The notes beneath the pieces were generated by a model. The model ran no database searches. It was given only the letters and a program-made list of their open reading frames with translations, and was not told the origin of the DNA. The translations under genes were made by a program, and so were the position numbers. This document shows positions 23,771-36,010 of a stretch of DNA of 64,000 nt, piece by piece; within the stretch, counting starts at the first letter, position 1; every line of letters begins with the position of its first letter. Origin of the DNA: Spirometra erinaceieuropaei (lineage: Eukaryota > Platyhelminthes > Cestoda > Diphyllobothriidea > Diphyllobothriidae); NCBI GenBank assembly GCA_902702965.1, contig CACRXP010000176.1, positions 482,877 through 546,876 of the forward strand, given 5' to 3'.

Positions 23771-24059
23771 GAACAGGACTATACAGCATATAGTATTTTG
23801 TAGCGGACTAAAACGAAAATCGTTAAGCCGGACGACGCTATCCGCCTAGGCGCTATCGGTCACAATCTGCTTAGAGTCCAGTCAAAAAGAGAACACTAAA
23901 AGCTAGGGCGATCGTCAAGGCGTAGTGGTGAGAATGCGACCTAAAACCTGTTTGCTGACCGACCCAACTACTAGCAGACGGCGAAAATAGAGGATTCCGT
24001 CGTGATCGTTTACAGACTGCCTGGGGGCAAAATAAGCATATGACGTCGAGAAACACGCA

Positions 24060-25155
24060 AATAATCGATTGGAGGTGAAAGCTCGAAATGTCGGAGGCCG
24101 CAGTAGATTCCTAAGGGGGTTCTGGGATTGGCAAAACGGAGGCGGTTCTGAGCGTGAACGTCAACCTGGCTCCACTACTTCTTCTAGAGGATTCGTCAGG
24201 GAGGACATCGTGCCATGTGAAGGGCACGATGCATGGGAGCTGCAGCCGACGCTCATTACGAACCCTCATCAACAAATGTCATATCCACCTACGAAAGTAC
24301 GGCAGGGAAATCGATAGGGAGAAAGCAGTATGTCCATCATATCTGGAGGAACAAACACTGCAAAACCGGGAACGTTGGACCTCGATAAAGGTTAACGTGG
24401 AGCGAGGGAAGAAGAGGGTGCAACTCCTGAACAAAATGAGTAATCTACAGCACGCAAATGCAAATATTTCAAAACCATCATCCGTCCTTAACCGCTCATC
24501 CAAACAGTTGGCAGACGAACAGATTAAATAGCCTCAGCATATATCTGGATACAACTTAGGAGACGCAACGCCACTAAATTTTATTGCGGCATTGGAAGCG
24601 ACACTTGCAAAGGCGAGTACCAAAGAAGACTCCAAGAACTCCTTTCGCCAGCGGATCTCATTCCTCATCATGTCCCACAACTCACGTCGGAAAATCTTCT
24701 TGACCGAATTAGAGGCCATTATGAAAATAGAGATTAACGAAGAAATTCTCATTGTTCGAGCAGACAAAGTACGGACAACCGTGATCTTGGACAGATCAGA
24801 GTACGTTGAAAAATCCCAAGACCTACTAAACGACAACCAGCCATACAAAGTCATCGAATCTGACCCCGTGTTAACACTGGTAGGCAAGATCAACTAGAGC
24901 TTTAATCGGATGAGGATCCAAAAGGCGATATCTGCAAACTTTTGGAGACAGGTGAGACCGCAAGATGTCGCTCCAGTGCGTTTCTCCGGTTTGTCAAGGA
25001 CCCACAACTGACTGTCTCCCTACGACCCACCGTAACGCTGAAAGGCACACCTACATACGGACTGGCTAAGTGGCTTACCAAGCACTTTAAGAAGCTGGTG
25101 AAAGTTACCGAACAGGAAGGCTCCTCAACTCACATCCTGGAAAAAGTCCGAGGAG
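24060..25155 (+). mobile_element. Penelope-like element PLE1, 5' half
   Basis: Plus-strand frames at 24154-24531, 24592-24897 and 24942-25193 together look like the N-terminal region of a Penelope-like reverse transcriptase. Segments such as SKNSFRQRISFLIMSH, EILIVRADKVRTTVILDRSE and LRPTVTLKGTPTYGLAKWL carry the family's characteristic blocks. Frames are broken between pieces (stop at 24895-24897, shift near 24940). The coding part ends abruptly at about 25153 after ILEKVRG, and the matching continuation appears at 28480. The element was therefore split by LINE C1. A possible worn hammerhead-type end (CGAAATGTC at 24084-24092 after a GAG/CTC stem) sits near its 5' boundary but is too weak to call. 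Confidence 0.8.
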
Positions 25156-28100
25156 GATTTCCAGCCGGAAATGAGTTAGCTATCAATGGTTAGCAGTTTA
25201 CCTGCCCGTCATTACCTCCCCCAAATTCTTCCCCTTTTTATCCACGTCAGAATCTTTTGATGCTACAAAATTTTTTGCAGAATCGGATGGTTATATCCGG
25301 ACCGTTTGCTCCGTGGGCAGCCAAGCATTGGACGCTGTAGCCCACATCCCTCAGAAACAAACAGCCTTTCTCCTCAAAATTTTTTGTCTTAAATGCCAGA
25401 CCCTTGCTTAATAAGATGCCGTTGTTTCAGACTCTGGTGTTCGTCCTTGTCCGGATATTATTTTAGTAACTGAGACATGGGCATCAGCCTCCGTAGCTGA
25501 CTCCGAATTCTCGCCTATAGGCTATAATTGCATTCGAAATGATCGCCAAAATAGCCGTGATGAGGGCAGTTGCGTCTACGTTAAGCAAACACTTACATTT
25601 TTGCCGCTTGTCCTCCCGCACTTTTCCGCAGTAGAACGAAGCTGCTGGCTACAGGTTGCTCTAAAATTAAGTGCTCCTTACTCGTTGGCTGTGTTTATCG
25701 CCCTCCCAAAGCCAACGAAAATTTTGATCGTTTACTCTAACAGGCATTTCATGCTGCTGCCGACTTAATCTTTAAGTATCAGTTGGTCGCGGGGGAAGTT
25801 GATCTCCCCGAAGTCCGGTGGTCTCCGCCTTCAGTCCCCAGAAAGTTCGAAGACTTTCTTGAGACTGTGGATGTTGGAATGTGGACTCAGGCTGTCGATT
25901 TTCGCACACGAGGATCAAGCATACTTGACCTGAGTTTCTGTAGAGGTTGCATGCCTTCGTCTTTGTCATCTCTTGGCCCACTCGGGGCCTCAGACCAAGA
26001 CATAGTTGTTTCAACGTTGGAATTCGAGGCTGACAAAATGTTGTCCCCAAAGTATAACTTTTTCCGCGATTTCCGATCAACTAGCTCGACTGAATTATTA
26101 GCACACCTTAATTCCTACGACTGGACAGATTTCTTCCTTAGTTCGGATGTAAATGTTTGCACTGCAAAACTGTACGAAATTTTGGACTCGCTTATTTCTC
26201 GTTGTGCCTCCCGTAAGAAAATTATTAATCTATGGGATGAGGTTATCCTACACTTACCCTTTCGTCGCAGATTGCGCAGACTTCATCGTTGATTCCATCT
26301 TCAGAACGAGGTTTCTGTCCTGCCCTTGATTTGTGATATTTTCGAGCGGGATAAGAGATTGTCTGAAGAAAGACAGCTGGCCGAGGAGGTCCAGTTTACC
26401 GAAAATTATTCTTTAAGTGTCTCGAAACTCTTCTCTAGAAAAATACGAACTCATATAAAGACGCAGCATCCCGTCCTCCGAGACGCTGTCGGTAATCCCA
26501 TAGTTGATGCCCGGTTAACCGCTGACAGCTTCAATGGTTTCCTGTCCAAAACGTTCATTGAAGACTCAACCACTCCGCTTCCGACCATCCAAGCATTTAC
26601 CGGGCAGTCCTGGAAACTATAACTTTCACTCTGTGGGATGTGAGTGTTGCAGTTCGGCGTCTTCGTCAATCTTATAGTCCAGACACTGATTGTGTCCCAG
26701 AAAGCCTTTTAAAAGCCGACGCAAATACGATTTTCCCATCCCTTTTATGCAAGATATTTAATCTTACTATCGAAGGCGAAACTTATCCTATCTTGTGGAA
26801 GGAATCACACATTTTGCCCATTCCTAAGCACAGCAAATCCACGTCATTTGATGACTTTCGGTCAATAAACACATTCCCCGCAGTTTCGATGATCTTAGAG
26901 ACATTGATCACAGATAAGATGATGTGTCTCTTAACAGATAATAACCTACTGAGTGCTGCTCAACATGGATTCCTCAAAGCTCAATCTTGTGACACCTCTC
27001 AAATCTCTTTCTTTGACTATGTTCTCCAATCTGTGGACAATGATTGTGTGCTTTAAACAGTATATTTCGATTTTACGAAGGCTTTTGACTGTGTTCACCA
27101 TGCTCTTCTTCTATTGAAACTGTGTTCTTTCGGAATAGGTGGCAAACTTTTGAATTATATATCCTCTTACCTGGGCACTGGTACATAACGAGTTAAGATT
27201 TCCAATACTATCTCCAACAGCACACGTGTGAGGAGTGGAGTCATTCAGGGTAGTGTACTCGGCCCGCTCTTATTTTGCCTTGCTGTTAACGATGTACTCG
27301 AAATATTTCACAATGGTAAGCTCTTCATGTATACCGATGATCTTAAATTTACATGTAGGTATAAGCCGGCAGATCGTGACATCGTGCTTGAACTCCTAAA
27401 CAGCGACCTACAGGCTTTCGCCCAGTGGTGCCACACATGGTGCCTTTCTCTTTCCTGGCATAAGTGATCAGTCATGGAGGTTGGCGACGACCGCCAACCT
27501 CAACTAAGTATTGACCGTCACGCAATAAATGTGCCTGGGGCGTATCATACTCAAAGAGTCTCAATCTCTCGGAGCACTGTGCCTTGATAGTCTTCAAAGC
27601 ATGTAGAACGACATTATAATGCGCCTTTTCAACATGTACGTTAGACCTGGTCTGGAATACGGTTAGTGTTTATTTGGCCTCATGCGTGCTACTGAGCGGA
27701 AGAAAATAGAATCCGTTCAACACTTTTTTACCAAGAAAGTTTTAACCCCCCCAACACCGACATTTGTCTTACCAAGAACGTTGTCGGCTTACATGCCTTG
27801 ATCCTTTGTGGCTTCGTAGATTACAAAATGGAATTATTTTTGATATTTAAGCTTTTGTTTAATCGCACCTTTAACCCGCTCACTACTTTAAAATATCTTG
27901 TCCACCTCCGATGTAACAGTCACCGTGAGGTCTTTTTATTCGTTACTCTGGCACCTACTGCTAAATATCGTCGGTTCTTTTCTGTAAATGCAATTGCCAT
28001 TTGGAATAAAATACCCATGAGTGTGAAAACTCTGCAAAATTATCCTTTATTTAAGAGAACAATTACTCGATTATTGCATTCAGGAAGGCTCCCACAAATT

Positions 28101-28477
28101 TTGGGTGCTGAATCCACTGATCGACTCTACCGTATCGATGGCGTTTGTGGTCTCTGAACACTATGGCCTGTCTCACCATGGACAATTTCGTTGGCCAACA
28201 GCGACAGCTGTTCATCAACGCCTCTACCTTGACTTTCCGCAACTTCAAGAAAGGCATTAATATCCGATAATCTCCGATACCGTGCAACCCACCCCCTCCC
28301 CTTCTTGACGGTCGAATGTATGCCACCAGCAGATTTTTCTCCTGTACTTTCCAAAACATAAAAACCACCATTAACTATATTTTTATTCCTTTACCTCAGG
28401 AGTTTTTTTCACTGCTGGTCGGATTTGTGTTTAACGCTTCCCTTGACAATGCCTGTAAATTGGCATTGAATAAAATT
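25156..28477 (+). mobile_element. LINE C1, inserted into PLE1
   Basis: A non-LTR retrotransposon on the plus strand, about 3.3 kb, 5'-truncated. Endonuclease remnants come first (TETWASASVADSEF near 25470, broken frame, then EVDLPEVRWSPPS and SILDLSF with the GPLGASDQDI block at 25783-26292). The reverse transcriptase follows in several frames: LWKESHILPIPKHSKSTSFD, AAQHGFLKAQSCDTSQI, FDFTKAFDCVHHALL, GVIQGSVLGPLLFCLAVND, and YTDDLKF at about 27330, where the usual Ala before the Asp pair is Thr. The C-terminal part runs to the stop at 28155-28157. The 3' UTR ends near TGCCTGTAAATTGGCATTGAAT, matching the end of LINE C2. Several stops and shifts make it inactive. Confidence 0.85.
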
Positions 28478-29125
28478 ATCAAATTATGGAAACCATGGCG
28501 AGCTTTGACGTCGTATCTTTGTTCACCTCCATCCCTAGGGAGTTGGCCATGAGAGTCATCAGTGACCTACCGGAACGAAAGTATGACGATCAGGAAAAAC
28601 CCTTTAAAAGTAAACAAGCGATTGAATTACTGGACCACTACTTATGCACGTATTCCACTTTTAACGGCCATACTTATGAGCAAATCCAGGGAACAAAGAC
28701 GGGATCCCCGATCTCCGACTACTTGGCTGAGGCGGTTCTGTAGAAATTGGAGACTCGGGTAATTCGGTTCTATAAGCCAAAATCCTGGATGCACTATGTG
28801 GACGATATCTTTGTCGTCCTACATCGCGATGCGAAGGAGGCCTTTAGAGGAGGGTGTGCGCTCAAACGTCGGCATGCAAAGTCTGGAAAATAACCATCGG
28901 TGTGACTTTGACGGAAACCACGTGCTCGGCCGAACGGGAAGCAGACTTGCGAGAGAAATAATCGAGGCCTGACAAACAGACGCCAACTTCATCAACCGCA
29001 GCCTCGACCTCCCTGCACCACACGAGGCCACCAACCACCAGTTATGCACCAGGGAGGCCTAATTAGGATAGTAGCTGATGACGCTAGTAGGGGTTAACGC
29101 GAGATATCTAATCAACCCGCGCAGT
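28478..29125 (+). mobile_element. Penelope-like element PLE1, 3' half
   Basis: This resumes the PLE reading frame: MASFDVVSLFTSIPRELAMR, then TFNGHTYEQIQGTKTGSPIS and, after a stop at 28741, KPKSWMHYVDDIFVVL with the YVDD catalytic motif (about 28790). Most of the thumb and GIY-YIG endonuclease is deleted. After about 28850 the sequence continues directly with the C-terminal end of the family (LENNHRCDFDGNHVLGRTGS, then INRSLDLPAPHEA at about 29000). A hammerhead-like core follows in the 3' region (29075-29108, listed separately). Confidence 0.8.
29075..29108 (+). ncRNA. decayed hammerhead-like motif at the PLE1 3' end
   Basis: CTGATGA (the canonical core strand) at 29075-29081 is followed by CGC...GCG pairing and GAGATATC at 29101-29108. 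Against the usual GAAACGTC second strand this has three differences, all transitions, which fits decay. Hammerhead ribozymes are known in the terminal repeats of Penelope-like elements. This copy would not be expected to cleave because an invariant A of the GAAA strand is changed. Confidence 0.4.
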
Positions 29126-29244
29126 TCTCACATTTCCTGTCTCCAATGATGCGCTTGAGTATGAGTATGAAACGCCAGATGAATAAATCATCATCCCCAG
29201 AGCTCACATTACCGTCTTCTTCAATCTCAACACCTGGGGTCAGC

Positions 29245-29580
29245 ATTTTCGCCTATATCTACATATATATGCTAGTGATGGAGAGAAATTCGCACATATA
29301 ATAATCGTTAGTAGTACAGGAGAGGATGATATACAGCAGGGAGGTGGTCTGTCTGGAAAGGGAGGGATGCCAGCATGCCTGCTTAACAATCAATGAGCAA
29401 TGAGGTGTCATGGGCAGCTGAAGAGGAGGGCCATAAAAGGCGGTGATGTAAAGACTGTGCGAAACTGACTTCGCAAAGCGTGTTGTAAGGATAGAGTCGG
29501 CGTGATGGGGTGAAGAAAGGGCATTGACCACTTTTGTCGGCACGCGGACACCGTCTCCATGCTGGATCTGCTTCAAATGT
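29245..29580. repeat. diverged repeat, copy 1 (pairs with 30405-30725)
   Basis: Shares ATAATAATCGTTA(G/A)TAGTAC, a CTGTCTGG(A/G) block, a CATGCC block and a final ACC..GCC.TCTCCAT block with 30405-30725, in the same order and orientation. The two are heavily diverged. It has no coding signal; the 105-codon minus-strand frame here has no counterpart in the second copy. Confidence 0.55.
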
Positions 29581-30404
29581 GGTCAGTTCTTTCTTACGAT
29601 CCAGTTTACTTCATAGGCCGTAAAAAACTGTTGAAACTGTTGCCCACAAGGTATTTAGTGAGATTAAACTGCACAACCTCGCACAAAAGTTAGTCAAGCA
29701 CGTTCCCTGCGGTGCAGTCCTACTCAGATGTGTCGTTTGAAATGACTTTCGAAGTACGAGTCATTCAGGACTACAGAGTGTTAGCCCCCGTCATACTAAC
29801 GAGAACATGTTGTTTTAAAATAACTTGCGACAGGATTTCGTACCCTACTTATTTCGGAAATATTTATTTGGTTATAAAATTTCTTTAATTAGTAATTAAT
29901 AATTGTATTTCATGCCAGTTTACAGGCACTGTCAGGGAAAGGTTAAAGACAAACCCGACCAGCAGTGAAAAAACTCCGGACAAAAAATAAAGATAAAGAT
30001 GTTGATGGTTGTCTATGGTTTGGAGGGTTCAGGAGAAAAAACTACTGCCCATAAAATGCCGGCAGTCAAGAAAGGAAGGGGTAGCACTTCATCGGATATT
30101 ATCAGCCGCCACCTCTTTTCGTGAAGTTAAGACTAGACCAAACAGAAGCACTTTAGAACAGCTGCCGCTGTTGACTAAAGACATTGTCCCTGCTGAGACC
30201 GGCCATTGGAATCAGAGACCACGAACGCCATCGCCATGGTACATTCGATCGGTGGACTTTTAGCGGCCGAAGACGTCAAGTGTAGTACACACCAAAGTAA
30301 GGAAATACTGAGAGGAGATCCTGGCGGAGATAGATATGAACAGGACTGTTAGCATCTCTTGTTACTCATCCACAAGCAGGAGAAGAAAGTACTTCGAGTA
30401 AGGC

Positions 30405-30725
30405 ATATAGTAAAATAAAACGAGATGGGTACGGAAAATGCGTATAATAATCGTTAATAGTACAAAAGGTTGAGGTACAACTGTGGAGTAACCTGTCTGG
30501 GTGGAGAGGTGATACGGACATGCCAGCTAATTAACCGGTGGGGAACACAGCGCTGTGGACAACTGCATGGAAGGGCCGAGGGAGGTTCCGATGTAGAGAG
30601 AAGGAGACCGATACGAGAGTCACGGTAAGATAAGGGAAAAGGAGTCGGCGGAAGTAAAAGAAAGGGACACCGGTCATTTTAACCAGCACTCGGTAACGCC
30701 ATCTCCATCCTATGTCCGCGCGTCA
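30405..30725. repeat. diverged repeat, copy 2, inside LINE C2
   Basis: See copy 1 at 29245-29580. This copy lies within the roughly 0.5-kb stretch (30250-30770) that interrupts LINE C2 between its 3' UTR and its last coding part. It therefore probably moved there after C2 inserted. Confidence 0.55.
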
Positions 30726-32221
30726 AAAAAGTGCCATAGCCTTCACACGACCCTGTTCATGTCAAGGGCGTTACAGACTCAGCACCCAAAATTTGCAGGA
30801 GTTTTTCTGAATGCAAAAATTGAGTAATAGTTCCCTTAAATAAAGGATAATTTTGCAGAGTTTTCCCATTTCTGGGTAGTTTATTCCGAATAACAGTTGT
30901 ATGTACAGAAAAGAACTGACGATATTTAACGGTAAGTGTCAGAGGAAGAATTTAAAAGACCTCATGGCGACAGTTACATCGGAGGTGGACAAGATGTTTT
31001 AAAGTAGTGAGCGGGTTAAAAGTGCGATTATATAAAAGCTTACATATCAAAAATAATCCCTTTTGTAATCTACGAAACCACAAAGGATTAAGGCATGTAA
31101 GCCGGCAACGTTCTTGTTACGGCAAATCCCGGTGTTCCGGGGTTAAAACTCTCTTGGCAAAAAATGCCGTTCGAAGTCTACTATCTTCCCCTCAGCAGCA
31201 CGCATGAGGGTAAAAAAAACGGACAGCATTCCAGGCCGGGTCCAACGGACATGTTATAAAGGCGCATTCAAATATCGCTGGTTTTAAAGTTTCGGAGGAT
31301 AAACCTGGTCGTTTTACGTGCTTTGGAGACTATTAGGGCGCAGTGCTCCGAATGACTAAGACCCATGGAGTATGATACACTCAGATCCTTAACAACCCCA
31401 GGCACATTTATGGCGTGACGACCAATAAATAGTTGAGGTTGGCAGTCGTCGCCAACCACAATGACTGAGAATTTATGCCAAGGGAGAGAAAGGCGCCATG
31501 TGCAGCACCACTGGGCAACGACCTGTAGGGCGCACTTTAAAAGTTCTAGCACGATGTCACAATCTGGTGGCTTGTACTTATATGCAGCTTTCAGAGCATC
31601 GGCATACATGAAGGGTTTACCATTCTGAAATAAATCTGGCACATCGTTAGCAAAAAGGCAAAATAGTAGCGAGCCGAGTACACTACCCTGCATGACTCCG
31701 CTCGTCATACGTGTGGGATGCTGCATTTTGCATGAGTTCGCACTTTTCGGGAGAAAAGTTTCGAGACATTTAACGAACGGTTTTCAGTGAATTGGACCTC
31801 TTCGGTTGGCTGTTTTTGGACAATCTGTTAGCCAACTCAAGAATATCACAACTCAAGGACAGAACGTAAACAGCGTTCTGAAGATGGAATCGATGAGAAG
31901 GTCTGCGCAGCCTACGTCGAAAGGGCAAGGGTAGGAAAACCTCATCTCCGAGATTACTTATTTTCTTACGGGAGACAAAACAAGAAATAAGCGGATCTAG
32001 AATTTCGTGCTGTCTAGCAGTGCAAAAATTTACATCGGAACTTAGGAAGAAGTCAGTTCAGTCGAAGGAATTAAGGTGTGTTAATAATTCAGTCGTGCGA
32101 GCTAGTCGGAAATCGAGGAAGAAGCTATACTTTGAAGACAACGTTTTGTCAGCCTCGAGTTCCAACGTTGGAACAGCTATGTCATGGTCTGAGCCCCGAG
32201 TGGGCCTATGGATGACATTGA

Positions 32222-32620
32222 GCGACCCGCCTACTTACCCCTTCATGAAATCCGTTATACAATGCCATATACAGCTGACATTTATTTCGGTCCTGACAAT
32301 GTCCGACTGTAATCCATTTTATACCGCCACATGCAGGCCAGTCCTGCCTGCATTCCTCTTTTTCTATTTTTTCGAAGTTTTTTTTTCTCCTGTAAATTAA
32401 TCCAATCATTTTTAAATTTTCATGTGGAGTTTTTTTTCACCCCTCGCCTATCATTTTCTTAACGGACTTCCAATTCTAAAACTATGTATTGCACCTTGTA
32501 CAGATTTTGCCTACCTCGTCTAAAATTCGCATGTAAATTTATTTTTACTTGCTTTGATGGGACCCCGACGGGCCTTTAATAAAAATAATTATTCATTTAT
32601 TATTATTATTATTATTAGAT
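32222..32620 (+). mobile_element. retroposon 3' end, copy 2, inserted in LINE C2
   Basis: Second copy of the 19366-19750 unit, on the plus strand inside the minus-strand LINE C2. It ends with TTTAATAAAAATAATT and then a TTA microsatellite (about 32595-32619). C2 sequence matching C1 25570-25985 is missing at this spot, so the insertion came with, or was followed by, a deletion. Confidence 0.75.
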
Positions 32621-33292
32621 GCATGTGCCCCCACCAGGGCTCTCTTGGAGATCATATCGAATGAAGGTCTAGCCTAGAAAAGAGAGTTCCGAATCAGTTA
32701 CGGAAGCTGATGCCCATGTCTCAGTTACTAAAATAATATCTGGAAATTGGACTAACACCTGAGTCTGAAGCAAAAGCATCTTATTAAGCAAGGATCTGGC
32801 ACTTAGAACGAAAATTTTAAGGCAAAAGCTGTTTGTTTCTGAGGGAGGTGGGTTACGTCGCCCAGTGCTTGGTTGCTCACGGGACACACGGTCCGGATAC
32901 ACCTATCCGGTTATGCAAAACATTTTGTAGCATCAAATGATTCTGACTTGGATAAAAAGGGGTAGGACTGGGGGGAGGAAATGACGGGCAGGGAAACTGG
33001 TTACCATTGTTAGCTAGCTCATTTTCTGCTGGAAATCCATGGGCCGGATACTGTAACATATTCCTGCCGGAACGAGACTCAGGAGCGGGTGAGTTTACCT
33101 ACCCAGTATGGACACTAAGATGAAGAATGCATTGGTAAAACGGCCGTGGAGGAAAAATGATGGGGGACGCACTGCTTCCATTAGGGCAAGAATTCTATTT
33201 AAAGGTGGGGATGTTCGCAGATTCGGCCCAACCGCCTCAGTATGAGGGCTGGAGGGTAGTTAGAAACACGCTATGTTTTTGGCCGTGGTGTT

Positions 33293-34222
33293 CTAGGTGA
33301 TTGTGGGCAAGTGTGTAGAAAACGATTTCATAATGGAGTTGGATTTACCCGGTGTTCCAGTGAATAAAGCGGCACTTGAATTCGCTTTTGACTTAGGCAC
33401 ATGCTTAGGCTTGCTAGGGGTTGCTGGGGGAGTCGGTAAGGACGTTTGTATACCAAGTGTGTTGTTGCGTTTAAGGATCACAGCATCAAGAGTATTCGAA
33501 TTTACCACGGAATTGACTATGCTGTGACGTGCAGAGGCCGCAAATGATGAAGACTTGTTCAAACTGACAATATGTGTCATTATGTCGGTGTTGGTTTTCG
33601 ACAGTTTCAATTTGTTCAATCTTCGCTGCATTGGTGTTAGGTCTGCCGAAACGAAGCAGTGCTATTTATGGCAGAAATCTCTAGTTATCTCCCTCGTCGA
33701 CAAGATAAAATCAACTTCTATCAAGGAGAAAAGGGTAACTAGTATCGGCGCATTACGACTGAGAGAGAGCAGTCGTTAAGGTCGTACAACATTGAAACCC
33801 AAGCCACAACTATGCAGGAACAAATGCGCGCTCTCTGTAGCAGATAAAGTGACTCGGAATGCTTCGCACTAGAAAATTTCGTTTGCGTTTTCTTCTGCCG
33901 CAGTTTAAGAGCGTATTACTCCAGCAACTTTTAACCCTTGTTCAGTCGCATTTTCAGAAGTGCTGCTTATATTGCCATTTATTAACTGATCGAGTATTTC
34001 GTCGGCTAATGTTCTGTTACGACTCGCAGAAGCGTAGTTTTGGATGAGTAAGGGGTCCAGAGGTTCTACTTGGACTAAAGGGACATTCGATTTAACCATA
34101 CCCAGAAAAGGCAGCGAACACATGCTGGCACCTGCTGCGTCTCCGATCACGATTCTAGCACTCAAAAACGGCGTGGGGGCTGCAAGCTTACATCTTTTAG
34201 CACGCGTTCTTCGGGGCATCAC
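33293..34222 (-). pseudogene. probable LINE C2 ORF1 remnant
   Basis: Two minus-strand frames, 34222-33905 (105 codons, starting MMPRRTRAKRCKL) and 33631-33293 (112 codons), are linked by a readable stretch that needs one frame change at about 33905 and contains in-frame stops near 33680. The second is rich in Ser, Thr and Pro (SLPTPPATPSKPK) and ends 230 bases before the C2 endonuclease. Position and strand make an ORF1-type protein of the same LINE the simplest reading. I see no RRM or zinc-knuckle motif to prove it, and a decayed host gene is the alternative. Confidence 0.4.
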
Positions 34223-36010
34223 GGGGTACTATATAGGTTTTTTAGCAGTACAAGGATCAGAACGTTGCTAACGTACAGAAAAACGCACGGAATAGCAAAT
34301 ACTACAGTTGGTTTGTCACGAAACTAGAAAGAGACGGTCTGACACGGAGTCACTAACAACGCGCTTCACAAAATACGGCTGCTTTATCAGACTTTCTAAT
34401 AAAACTTGGAGAAATTATACCCGTCAATGAAGAGCGACTCTTAAAATGACTCTGTGCCTTTAAAAATATACCTGTATTGCGGACTACCTCACGCCCTGAA
34501 GGTTATCCTTATGAGAGGTCCGGATTTTAATGCTCATTCTTCCGAGACGCACGCTAGCGGAGTGTAACTCGAATCTGCTTTCAATAGTGTAAAGATGCGC
34601 TTCCAAAATGCTGAATCGTCAGATGCTGCTCACACGTCTGACTGCCGGCTCATCCGTTTGTTCAAGAGGATTTTTAAATCAAGCTCAGCCTCCTAGAATT
34701 CCCAAAGGATGTGGAAAGCCCAGACGCTCACGATCCGTCCAGGGGGGAAAAATCATGGCGTTAACAGTTGGAACCGGAGCCCCGATCTTTGAGCAAGCGA
34801 CCACGGCCTCGGTCCAATTTTACACTATCGCATGGAAGGCTGTCAAAAAACAAATAAAAAATTACTCGACGTTTACAAATTACGCAAAATCCTCCTCTCG
34901 AAATGAGGTGAAACCTCAGCACCCAAGCAGCAGGGCAAGGGTAGACACTCGTAGAGCACGACTTGGCACTTGTAGTATGATGAACTAAATGTAAGAGGCA
35001 TCCGAAAAGACCGCCAGATTGGATATCCTGCTACTGGTTCTCCTCTTGCTAGGCAGTCAGAAAACTGATTACCTCAGTATATGCCACCCAGGGGAACGAG
35101 AAGCGCATAGGGTGGTGAAATCCCCTTCAAAACATCTTAAAAATGGAGGAGGAGTTAGATCGCCCGAAGAAGGAAATGGCATTCCTGCTAGCCATGCATT
35201 CGTAACTTCATAATGGATACGACGAGTCGGTCTTATGTGCTTTCCTAAGTAAACACTCCTACAGCCATGAATTCCTACATAAATTCAAAAAACATTCTTT
35301 GTGTGTCGGTATGTGCAGCTTTGATATTTGGGTCCATGGCGATTCTGTTAAAGGTGCCTCGTTACTTAATTAATGAATCAGAATGTCTTCGTCCGAATTA
35401 ATCCAGTAAGATAATTTACGTTGTATGTCAATGAACTAAGCTGTGGATGGGTATGGAATAACATTTTAGACAACTGAGTCCTGAAGACCGGCATTAGTGT
35501 ATGCAAACCAATAGTTTATCCTTCAGTTTTTGTGCTGCAAATAACCGTGATCTTTCGCCCTAGTAACGGAATCATGTTATGGCCGATCCAATGAAATATA
35601 TTATATTAATTAGCCGTCCGTAAAGCCAGTTTGCACTATTAACCTCTGTCAACTTGATTTCCGTCCTTGACGGGTGGGTTCACAGCCTAGGCTGAATTCC
35701 TGTTGTCCTTGTTTTCATTGTTACCGTTTTACTGTTATTGACCAACGAAAGCGTTCACCGCCTTAACGCGTTAACGTCCCATGGACAACTGTATAGCAAC
35801 ATTTATATTCCACCCCTTGGTTTAAAATTCCTTTCATTCGTGTCTGCAAATAAAAGGTTAATTTTCGTAACCGTGAACGATTTATGTTTGTGAAAACGGG
35901 CCGCATATATAATTAATTGAGTGCAGGAAACCTCGAAGATCTATGTCGCCTACGCTGTATTCATGTATGGTTGAGTATCGATTATTTAGAATGAGTAATT
36001 TTACTGGTTT

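Larger units (their letters stand above)
29895..34225 (-). mobile_element. LINE C2, longer copy of LINE C1, rearranged
   Basis: Same family as C1 on the opposite strand. Reading down the minus strand: a possible ORF1 region (34222-33293), the endonuclease start (33059-32640: FVLSARSLLNKMLLLQTQVL, TETWASASVTDSELSFLG), a foreign 400-base insert (32222-32620), a worn middle (32210-31740), reverse transcriptase (31726-31268: GVMQGSVLGSLLFCLFANDV; the FADD position reads YADA, so the second catalytic Asp is lost), C-terminal part (31250-30775), another insert (30250-30770), and a 3' UTR (30250-29895) ending TGCCTGTAAACTGGCATG. About 0.7 kb of reverse transcriptase is missing between 31735 and 31740 relative to C1. 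Confidence 0.8.

Noticed and set aside
34608..34988. 126-codon plus-strand frame
   Set aside because: No recognisable motif, no splice context, and composition like random sequence.
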